Shown piece by piece: positions 1 to 5,422 of a DNA stretch of 19,693 nt. This stretch comes from an uncultured Lachnospiraceae bacterium (GTDB lineage: Bacteria > Bacillota > Clostridia > Lachnospirales > Lachnospiraceae). Position 1 is the first letter of the stretch, and every line of letters begins with the position of its first letter. A program made the position numbers and the translations under genes. Location of the stretch: NCBI GenBank assembly GCA_905203555.1, contig CAJKWK010000056.1, positions 1-19,693 on the forward strand. The letters are read 5' to 3'. Under the pieces are notes generated by a model. It ran no database searches. It had not been told where the DNA came from and saw only the letters and a program-made list of their open reading frames with translations.

Positions 1-100
1 TCAGAACTGCTCTTTTTGTCTGCTCTGAATCTGATACTTCGCTTATGAATTATATCACATTCCCGGAAGAAAGTATAGCGCTTTAATGTGATAAATAGAT

Positions 101-140
101 AAAAGGATAAATAACAAAAGGTTAAACAGCAAAAGGATAA
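101..140. repeat. Three short tandem repeats, 15-bp period
   Basis: AAAAGGATAA, AAAAGGTTAA and AAAAGGATAA begin at 101, 116 and 131, exactly 15 bp apart. They lie downstream of the minus-strand tetR stop codon. Nearby, TATCACATT (53-61) and AATGTGATA (85-93) form a 9-bp inverted repeat around 23 bp. There is no T-run, so it is not an obvious terminator. No gene is seen in 1-163. Function unknown. Confidence 0.5.
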
Positions 141-163
141 GCAGGTGAAGATGAAATTTAGGA

Positions 164-745
164 TTAGATCAGGACATCTGATGTCAGGAGCGCCTTGAGC
201 AGTTGATCGGCCTCTTGCTGAATTATTTCGCTCGGAGTATTTTCGGAGTGGCTTTCATTGATAAAACCAGCCATTCCATAGCATAGAAATCCTGCAATTT
301 TGCGTGCACTGTATTTAAAATTCAGGGATTGCAGTTCTTTTTGGTGGGTGTATGTTTCTACTGTTTTTAGAACATAATTGTAGAATGTAAATGCAAGATA
401 GGGATTTTTGTCTGGATTGGTGTGGCAGAAAAAATCATAATAAGTGTGGTAAAGTGATTGCAGAGAGTGCAGTACGTTGCAGTAACTCTGTACATGATCA
501 TGGCTTGGGTTGTTTTCAATTTGTAATTGCCGATAAATGTCAGAACCGATGTGACTCATGTCTTGAAAAATATCATCAATCAAGGCGTATTTATCATTAT
601 AATGTGAATAGAATGTAATCCGGCTGATGTCTGCTTGTTTGCAGAGATCGGTGATCGTAACTTCCTCAAAAGGAATTTCATTCATCATTTCGATTAGTGT
701 TGCTTTCAAATTTTTCTTTGTTTTTCTAATTCGTTTATCTACCAT
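164..745 (-). CDS. TetR/AcrR-family transcriptional repressor
   Basis: The product is a 193-residue DNA-binding repressor of TetR size. The N-terminal helix-turn-helix lies at about residues 10-55, with the family pattern TITDLCKQADISRITFYSHY at 30-49. The rest is helical and should form the dimer and ligand domain; it resembles the C-terminal domain of DhaS-like TetR proteins, but the ligand cannot be read from sequence. The start is supported by TCCTCCC on the plus strand at 754-760 (GGGAGGA on the coding strand), eight bases before the ATG. The gene diverges from a DegV gene across 262 bp that hold promoters for both and a perfect palindrome on the degV start. I infer that it controls degV and perhaps itself. 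Family assignment is firm; target and ligand are inferred. Confidence 0.9.
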   Translation of the reverse strand: MVDKRIRKTKKNLKATLIEMMNEIPFEEVTITDLCKQADISRITFYSHYNDKYALIDDIFQDMSHIGSDIYRQLQIENNPSHDHVQSYCNVLHSLQSLYHTYYDFFCHTNPDKNPYLAFTFYNYVLKTVETYTHQKELQSLNFKYSARKIAGFLCYGMAGFINESHSENTPSEIIQQEADQLLKALLTSDVLI

Positions 746-781
746 AGTGGTTTTCCTCCCAACTAAATATAAAAATATACA

Positions 782-811
782 ATTTTACGGATGTGTATAA
801 ATAACTGACAA
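782..811 (-). promoter_or_regulatory. Candidate sigma-A promoter for the tetR gene
   Basis: On the minus strand, TTGTCA (plus-strand 806-811) is followed by an 18-bp spacer and TAAAAT (782-787). Transcription would start about 30 bp upstream of the tetR start codon. Confidence 0.5.
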
Positions 812-828
812 AATGAAAATATTGTTCA

Positions 829-857
829 TTGTTATTTAAAATCAGAATTGCTATAAT
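829..857 (+). promoter_or_regulatory. Candidate sigma-A promoter for degV
   Basis: TTGTTA (829-834), a 17-bp spacer and a perfect TATAAT (852-857) read toward degV. The start would fall near 864, inside the palindrome at 859-872. This leaves a leader of about 145 nt before the degV ATG. Confidence 0.7.
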
Positions 858-858
858 C

Positions 859-872
859 TTAACACGTGTTAA
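859..872. promoter_or_regulatory. Perfect 14-bp palindrome, likely repressor operator
   Basis: TTAACACGTGTTAA is an exact palindrome two bases after the -10 box of the degV promoter, so it covers the predicted start point. A related half-site, ACGTGTTA, recurs at 956-963. The size and placement fit an operator for the adjacent TetR-family protein. The pairing of protein and site is inferred. Confidence 0.6.
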
Positions 873-888
873 AATAACGGTCAATCTG

Positions 889-926
889 TAAAGTAAAAGA
901 TAGAATTTAGTATAAAGTAAAAGATA
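889..926 (+). repeat. 14-bp direct repeat in the degV leader
   Basis: TAAAGTAAAAGATA occurs exactly at 889-902 and again at 913-926, 24 bp apart, within the untranslated leader of degV. Function unknown; it could be a binding site for an RNA- or DNA-binding protein, or simple A-rich duplication. Confidence 0.6.
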
Positions 927-1007
927 AAGTTAAGTGGGAGGTTTGTGTAAAGGAAACGTGTTATGCGAACTTCGTAAGAACAATTAAGAGAGGAAGAGAA
1001 AAGATTT

Positions 1008-1880
1008 ATGATGCAGAAAATTGCAGTTATGACAGATAGTAATTGTGGAATACTTCCGGAACAGGGAAAAGAGTTGGGTATTACGATTGTGCCTATGCCG
1101 ATAATCATAGATGGTAAAACATATTTTGAAGGAGTAGATCTTACGGTAGAAGAGTTTTATCGGCTGCAGGGTGAAGGAGCGGAGATTACATCTTCATTAC
1201 CTTCTCCGGGAAATGTTATGGATTTGTGGGAAGAGCTGTTAAAGACACAGGATGAGGTCGTCTATATTCCGATGTCCAGTGGATTGAGTAATTCTTGTGC
1301 CAGTGCAATGATGCTTGCTCAGGAGTATGAGGGGCGTGTGCATGTTGTTGATAATCACCGAATTTCTGTGACTCAGATACAGGCGGTGCTGGATGCGGCA
1401 GAGATGGCAAGAAGAGGGATGAACGGCAGGGAGATAAAGAACCGTTTGGAATCTGAGGCGTTGGATGCAAGTATTTATATTGCGGTGGATACGTTGGAGT
1501 ATCTTAAAAAAGGCGGCCGGGTAACAGCAGCAGGTGCAGCAATCGGCAGCGCATTGAATATTAAGCCGGTACTGACCATTGATGGGGATAAGCTGGATGC
1601 CTATGCAAAGGTTCGTGGGATGAAGTCTGCGTTCCGTACAATGTGTAAAGCTCTTCGGAAAGATATTGATGGTAAGTTGAAGTCTCTCCATGAGAATGGA
1701 GAAGTGGTGCTGGGCATTGCCAATACGCTTATGCCGGAAGAAGAATTGGAACAGTGGAAAGAAGAACTTAAAAAAGCATTTCCGGAGGAAAATATCTTAC
1801 ATGGGGCGTTAAATCTCAGTATTGGATGTCATGTTGGCCCGGGTGCGCTTGGAATCGGAGCGGTGCGTCGATTAAAATAA
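1008..1880 (+). CDS. DegV family fatty-acid-binding protein (FakB-like)
   Basis: This 290-residue protein has the normal length for DegV. It opens with the family pattern VMTDSNCGI (7-15) and carries the lipid-pocket segments TSSLPSPG (61-68) and MSSGLSNS (89-96). The typical C-terminal CHVGPGALG lies at 274-282. DegV proteins hold a single fatty acid; in Firmicutes some (FakB) present it to the kinase FakA so that external fatty acids can be phosphorylated and used in phospholipids. No FakA lies in the window, so a FakB role is only inferred. Two ATGs sit in tandem (1008 and 1011), preceded by a GAGGAAG site; either may be used. The gene has its own promoter and a hairpin after the stop, so it looks monocistronic and probably regulated by the divergent TetR protein. 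Confidence 0.93.
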   Translation: MMQKIAVMTDSNCGILPEQGKELGITIVPMPIIIDGKTYFEGVDLTVEEFYRLQGEGAEITSSLPSPGNVMDLWEELLKTQDEVVYIPMSSGLSNSCASAMMLAQEYEGRVHVVDNHRISVTQIQAVLDAAEMARRGMNGREIKNRLESEALDASIYIAVDTLEYLKKGGRVTAAGAAIGSALNIKPVLTIDGDKLDAYAKVRGMKSAFRTMCKALRKDIDGKLKSLHENGEVVLGIANTLMPEEELEQWKEELKKAFPEENILHGALNLSIGCHVGPGALGIGAVRRLK

Positions 1881-1896
1881 CAAAAATTTGTGAAAT

Positions 1897-1926
1897 ATGC
1901 CGGATTGCTTTTTTGCAGTTCGGCAT
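1897..1926 (+). terminator. Hairpin after degV, probable terminator
   Basis: ATGCCGGATTGC (1897-1908) pairs with GCAGTTCGGCAT (1915-1926) over 12 bp, with two G-U pairs and a six-T loop. It starts 17 bp after the degV stop. The following tract (TTATAAT) is poor in U, so termination may be weak. Confidence 0.5.
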
Positions 1927-1945
1927 TTATAATAAAGGAACTTCT

Positions 1946-2001
1946 ACGGACGAGTCTTATTTCGTCCGTCTGATCTAAGACGTATTTTTGTTTTTAGATC
2001 A
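1946..2001 (+). other. Two adjacent perfect hairpins in the degV-rpn gap
   Basis: ACGGACGA (1946-1953) pairs with TCGTCCGT (1962-1969), and TGATCTAA (1971-1978) pairs with TTAGATCA (1994-2001). The two are separated by a single base. The remaining gap up to 2109 shows only a small GGCA/TGCC hairpin (2026-2037) and a TAAAAT (2093-2098) that could be a -10 box without a convincing -35. No known riboswitch is recognised. An untranslated RNA or remnant leader is possible. Confidence 0.45.
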
Positions 2002-2109
2002 ATCTGTAAGTATCAGTAAGGATCCGGCAATTCTGCCAGAAACTCACAGGATTTAAATTTTGAAAAGACTTTTGCGGAAGAGAGCGGTATGGTAAAATGA
2101 AGGTGACTT

Positions 2110-2177
2110 TATAGAACTCTTTTTTGGAAAAGTCCAGTGTTACTCGGTAAACATTTCTGGAAAAGGAGAGTTCTATA
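2110..2177 (+). promoter_or_regulatory. Long hairpin sequestering the rpn ribosome site and start codon
   Basis: Bases 2110-2125 pair with 2162-2177 over 16 bp (two G-U pairs). The right arm contains the AAAAGGAGAG ribosome site and ends on the A of the ATG at 2177. Inside the loop, TCCAG (2133-2137) pairs with CTGGA (2157-2161), and TGTTAC (2138-2143) pairs with GTAAACA (2147-2153) with one bulged A. The transcript would therefore fold into one almost continuous hairpin. This should strongly reduce translation initiation, as is known for several transposase mRNAs. Structure is seen; effect is inferred. Confidence 0.75.
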
Positions 2178-2953
2178 TGGAGAAAACGAAAGACAAATTT
2201 ATTATGTTGCCAACAGTGGATTTTTGTTTCAAGGAATTGATGCAGAATCCAAAGGCAAGAAAAGGCTTTGTAGCTGCAATATTGAAAAAACGTCCGGAGG
2301 AGATTCGGGAAACGATATTATTGCCGACGATTTTGAGAAAAGGAACGGAGAGTGAAAAGCAGGGGATTCTGTTTTATTTGGGGAAGATGTATACAGAACA
2401 GCTGGAAAAGGGAGAATCTTACGAAAAGTTAAAGAAGTGTATCCATGTCAGTATATTGAATTTTGTACATTTTCCGGATGATGAAAAGTATTATCGTACA
2501 ATTCACCTCTGTGATGTAGAAGATGGGAAGGAATATACAGATTTGTTTGAACTGCAGATTTTGGAATTATCAAAACTTCCGAAAGATGTGAAAAGCGGTG
2601 AGGATATTGTTCAATGGATGCGTTTTTTCAATGGAAAAAATCAGGAGGAATTTGAAAAGATGGCAAAAGAGAATGAATATTTGGATGCGGCATATCAGAC
2701 ATTGAAAGAAATGAGTGCAGATGAACAGAAGAGAGTAGAGTATGAGGCGCGAGAAAAGGCGTTGAAAGATTATAATACACAGATGTCCAGTTCGCTTGCG
2801 AGAGGATTGAAACGAGGGGAAGAAATTGGGCTAAAACGAGGAATAAAACTTACAAAGCAGATGATAGAATTAAAGGCACAAGGGAATAGTATTGAAGAAA
2901 TTGCTGAGGCTTGTGGTACTTCAGTAGAAAGTGTGAAAGAAATTTTGCTATAA
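2177..2953 (+). CDS. Rpn/PD-(D/E)XK nuclease-transposase family protein, catalytic segment missing
   Basis: This 258-residue protein belongs to the Rpn-type (recombination-promoting nuclease/putative transposase) family common in Lachnospiraceae. The N-terminus has LPTVDFCFKELM (11-22). A family block follows at about residues 82-145 (KLKKCIHVSILNF; the ELQILEL run), and a charged helical tail carries GLKRGEEIGLKRG and an HTH-like end (228-258). From my knowledge of the family, GIL should be followed by a D-V-R strand and an E-x-Q motif, the nuclease centre, before the FYL-KMY helix. Here G63-I64-L65 runs directly into F66-Y67-L68, so about 35-40 residues including the catalytic acidic residues appear deleted in frame. 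Length is correspondingly short. The protein is probably inactive as a nuclease but could still bind DNA or partners. The SRP RNA gene converges on its 3' end. Confidence 0.8.
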   Translation: MEKTKDKFIMLPTVDFCFKELMQNPKARKGFVAAILKKRPEEIRETILLPTILRKGTESEKQGILFYLGKMYTEQLEKGESYEKLKKCIHVSILNFVHFPDDEKYYRTIHLCDVEDGKEYTDLFELQILELSKLPKDVKSGEDIVQWMRFFNGKNQEEFEKMAKENEYLDAAYQTLKEMSADEQKRVEYEAREKALKDYNTQMSSSLARGLKRGEEIGLKRGIKLTKQMIELKAQGNSIEEIAEACGTSVESVKEILL

Positions 2954-2969
2954 AAGGAATATTATTTTT

Positions 2970-3233
2970 ACGTGCATTGCGCTTCGAATGAAGATTCACA
3001 AACGTTACCTTGATAGTTAACTCAATCCAGGCACCCTCACAACACCCGGAAGATTCTGCTTAGTGCTGCTTCGTTCCCGACCTGACACAGTTCACAGATT
3101 TCCGTCGCGTGAGACCCAAATTTTCAACGCCACTTTTCAAGGGCAGCTTTGCAAAGCAACACCCTCCGCGCAATATCACCCCTGCTATAGCGGATTGCAG
3201 GTACAAGGAACCGCTAACGCCCCGGCTGCACGA
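2970..3233 (-). ncRNA. ffs: Signal recognition particle RNA, large bacterial type (6S-like scRNA)
   Basis: Read on the minus strand, the roughly 264-nt RNA begins near GTGCAGCCGGGG. It contains the Alu-domain segment TTGTACCTGCAATCCGCT (within about 3183-3209), which closely matches Bacillus scRNA. The S-domain GTCAGGTCGGGAACGAAGC (about 3066-3085) carries the GGAA tetraloop and the Ffh-binding internal loop. The 5' end CGTGCA can pair with the 3' end TGCACG to close the long rod. This RNA joins Ffh in the particle that targets nascent membrane proteins to the translocon. Ends are estimated from pairing and from the promoter; the true 3' end may be set by processing, since no U-rich terminator is obvious. 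It is convergent with the rpn gene, only about 17 bp away. Confidence 0.95.
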
Positions 3234-3239
3234 GATTTA

Positions 3240-3268
3240 ATTTTACATGGTTTTTAAGCAAATGTCAA
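3240..3268 (-). promoter_or_regulatory. Near-consensus promoter of the SRP RNA gene
   Basis: On the minus strand, TTGACA (plus-strand 3263-3268), a 17-bp spacer and TAAAAT (3240-3245) precede the predicted RNA 5' end by about seven bases. This is as strong as expected for an essential abundant RNA. Confidence 0.85.
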
Positions 3269-3292
3269 TGGTTGGGAGTGAATCTGCAGGGA

Positions 3293-3322
3293 TTTACAAC
3301 ATTTTTTTAGGCATGATACAAT
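3293..3322 (+). promoter_or_regulatory. Candidate promoter of the B12-radical SAM gene
   Basis: TTTACA (3293-3298), an 18-bp spacer and TACAAT (3317-3322) point toward the gene at 3363. The start would be near 3329, inside a palindrome. It is back to back with the SRP RNA promoter. Confidence 0.5.
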
Positions 3323-3338
3323 ATGCACAATGTGCATA
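3322..3338. promoter_or_regulatory. 17-bp palindrome on the predicted start site, possible operator
   Basis: TATGCACA and TGTGCATA are perfect inverted arms around a single A. The site overlaps the end of the candidate -10 box and the start point of the downstream gene. I do not recognise the cognate regulator. Confidence 0.5.
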
Positions 3339-3362
3339 AAATAAAAAAAGAGGAAGACAGGT

Positions 3363-5165
3363 ATGAACATTTTATTAGTAGCGGTAAATGCAAAATATAT
3401 TCATTCAAATCTGGCTGTGTATAGTTTGAAAGCATATGCAGAAAAGCATTTTGCGGATTGGGCAAAAACAGTACCGGAGCAGAGATGTTGGGAGAAACAA
3501 AATCATGCGTCGGTTAGTATTGACATTGCAGAATACACAATTAATCAGCCACTGGATCAGATTTTAATGGACTTGTATAAGAAAAAACCTGAGATTTTGT
3601 GTTTTTCATGCTATTTATGGAATATTTCTTATATAGAACAACTGGTATGTGAAATTTCTAAAGTAATGCCGGAAATCGAAATTTGGCTGGGGGGACCGGA
3701 AGTTTCCTGGAATGCAGAAGATGTGCTTCAACGGTTGCCGCAGGTACGTGGAGTGATGCGTGGAGAAGGGGAAGCAACTTTTCTGGACGTGGTACATTTC
3801 TATGAAGGCGCTTTTGAAAATTGTGGAAAAGGTTTCGATGATATTTTAGGTATTACATATTATAAAGAAGAGGTAAGAGAAGAGAAGACGGAACGCTTTA
3901 TTGTATCGACAGAAGAGCGTCCGGTGATGGCTGATCTAAATGGGATTCCATTCGTATATGAAGATATTGAGGCATTTGAGCATAAGATTATTTATTATGA
4001 GTCCAGCCGAGGATGTCCGTTTTCGTGCAGTTATTGCCTTTCTTCTATAGATAAGTGTTTGCGGTTTCGAGATTTGGAATTGGTAAAACGGGAATTGCAG
4101 TTTTTTATAGATCATGATGTTCCACAAGTGAAGTTTGTAGATAGGACTTTTAATTGCAGGCATGACCATGCGATGGAAATTTGGAAGTATGTGGCGGAGC
4201 ATGATAAGGGGGTTACAAATTTCCATTTTGAAGTGGCGGCAGATTTGCTGAATGAAGAGGAGATTGCGCTGATCGCATCCATGCGTCCGGGGTTGATTCA
4301 GTTGGAAATTGGGATTCAGTCTACAAATATGCAGACGATTCAGGAAATTCGACGGACAATGCGGTTTGAAAAAGTGAAAAAGATTGTAGAGCAGATTCAT
4401 GCAAAGGGGAATATTCATCAGCATTTGGATTTGATCGCAGGACTTCCTTATGAAGACTATCAGCGATTTCGATGTTCTTTTAATGAAGTGTATGCTTTGA
4501 AACCAGAGCAGCTTCAACTGGGATTTTTGAAAGTGTTAAAAGGTTCTTACATGGAAGAGAAGGCGAAGGACTATCAATTGGTGTATCAGGATAGACCACC
4601 GTTTGAAGTATTGTCGACTGCATGGATTTCTTACGATGAGGTCATTGCACTGAAAGGCATAGAAGAAATGGTGGAAGTCTATTATAACAGCAGGCAGTTT
4701 GAAAAGACATTGGAATTGTTAGAGAAAGAGTTCGATGATGCCTGTGCAATGTTCGAAAAACTGAGAGATTATTATGAAACAAAGGGGCTGGATCAGATTA
4801 ATCATACACGTATCAGCAGATATGAGATTTTGTTTGATTTTGTGAAACAGCTTTTAAAAGAAAAGCATTTAGAAGGTAAAATAGCATCATATCAGGAATC
4901 TTTGATCTATGACCTGTATTTGCGGGAAAACGTAAAAAATCGTCCGGTATTTGCAGGAGAGGATACCGTCGATAAACAGACGGCAGCAGCATTTTATGAG
5001 AAAGAAGAACAGGAGCGGCGTTATTTGAAAGGTTATGAACGTTATGATAAGAGACAGATGCGAAAGATGACTCATTTGGAACGAATCGGAGGAAATCTTC
5101 TTCTTTTTGATTATCAGAACAGAAGTCCGCTGACACATCAGGCTGCGGTCTATACTGTGTTGTAA
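3363..5165 (+). CDS. B12-binding-domain radical SAM protein with DUF4080-like C-terminus
   Basis: This 600-residue protein has three parts. An N-terminal Rossmann-like B12-binding domain (about 1-150) opens with MNILLVAVNAKYIHSNLAVY and includes WLGGPEVSW. A radical SAM barrel (about 205-420) carries the cluster motif CPFSCSYC, with C218, C222 and C225 ligating the [4Fe-4S] cluster. The C-terminal region (about 430-600) is of the DUF4080 type. Such enzymes cleave S-adenosylmethionine to start radical chemistry, often methylation or rearrangement on an unreactive carbon; the substrate of this subfamily is unknown to me. The canonical DxHxxG cobalamin-ligand motif is not evident, so the cofactor may bind base-off without a His ligand, or not at all. 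Start is supported by an AGAGGAAG site. It has its own promoter with a palindrome. Family is clear, reaction unknown. Confidence 0.9.
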   Translation: MNILLVAVNAKYIHSNLAVYSLKAYAEKHFADWAKTVPEQRCWEKQNHASVSIDIAEYTINQPLDQILMDLYKKKPEILCFSCYLWNISYIEQLVCEISKVMPEIEIWLGGPEVSWNAEDVLQRLPQVRGVMRGEGEATFLDVVHFYEGAFENCGKGFDDILGITYYKEEVREEKTERFIVSTEERPVMADLNGIPFVYEDIEAFEHKIIYYESSRGCPFSCSYCLSSIDKCLRFRDLELVKRELQFFIDHDVPQVKFVDRTFNCRHDHAMEIWKYVAEHDKGVTNFHFEVAADLLNEEEIALIASMRPGLIQLEIGIQSTNMQTIQEIRRTMRFEKVKKIVEQIHAKGNIHQHLDLIAGLPYEDYQRFRCSFNEVYALKPEQLQLGFLKVLKGSYMEEKAKDYQLVYQDRPPFEVLSTAWISYDEVIALKGIEEMVEVYYNSRQFEKTLELLEKEFDDACAMFEKLRDYYETKGLDQINHTRISRYEILFDFVKQLLKEKHLEGKIASYQESLIYDLYLRENVKNRPVFAGEDTVDKQTAAAFYEKEEQERRYLKGYERYDKRQMRKMTHLERIGGNLLLFDYQNRSPLTHQAAVYTVL

Positions 5166-5197
5166 AATTGCAGTCTATTCTGTGCTTTAAAATGAAC

Positions 5198-5226
5198 TTG
5201 CAAAACAACGGTAAAAAGTATAGAAT
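5198..5226 (+). promoter_or_regulatory. Candidate promoter for the miniprotein-VanW gene group
   Basis: TTGCAA (5198-5203), a 17-bp spacer and TAGAAT (5221-5226) lie about 50 bp upstream of the 34-residue ORF. No hairpin terminator separates this point from the preceding gene. Confidence 0.45.
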
Positions 5227-5276
5227 GTAACCTAACTAATCGGAATCGGTTTGGAAGATAGAAAGGGGATATTACA

Positions 5277-5381
5277 ATGAATCTGTTTGATAAAAAGTTT
5301 CGAAAGATCGTTTCTATTATTGTGCTGGTCATTGTTGCGGCGATGCTGTTGACGATGATTATTCCGTATCTGGTTGTTTGA
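5277..5381 (+). CDS. Small single-span membrane protein, 34 residues
   Basis: A short ORF begins at ATG 5277 after a good GAAAGGGG ribosome site and ends at TGA 5379-5381. The product starts MNLFDKKFRKIVSII, a short positively charged cytoplasmic N-terminus. A hydrophobic stretch of about 22 residues (11-34, ending IIPYLVV) then spans the membrane once. The layout resembles DUF4044 or Prli42-type miniproteins of Firmicutes (basic head, one span), but similarity is by plan, not by motif. It lies 42 bp upstream of the VanW gene with no terminator between, so the two may be co-transcribed. Function unknown. Confidence that it is translated rests on the ribosome site, the amphipathic design and the promoter upstream. 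Confidence 0.65.
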   Translation: MNLFDKKFRKIVSIIVLVIVAAMLLTMIIPYLVV

Positions 5382-5422
5382 GACGGATCGTAAATAATTC
5401 AAATACAGAGGAATGATGGGGC

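Noticed and set aside
53..93. Terminator for tetR (TATCACATT/AATGTGATA inverted repeat)
   Set aside because: The loop is 23 bp, the stem is AT-rich, and no T-run follows on the minus strand.
963..977. Four-codon leader peptide ORF (M-R-T-S) as a separate gene
   Set aside because: Too short to support as a feature; kept only as part of a finding on the degV leader.
2137..2355. A 72-codon ORF overlapping the start of the Rpn gene
   Set aside because: It lies in another frame, starts inside the loop of the 2110-2177 hairpin without a ribosome site, and shows no family pattern, whereas the overlapping frame does.
3063..3257. A 64-codon plus-strand ORF across the SRP RNA region
   Set aside because: It reads antisense to a clearly recognisable SRP RNA, has no ribosome site, and its composition follows the structured RNA rather than protein coding.
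1936..3260. An intact insertion sequence around the Rpn gene
   Set aside because: No terminal inverted repeats or target-site duplication could be matched on the two sides; the 3' flank is the SRP RNA gene. The hairpins are only on the 5' side.
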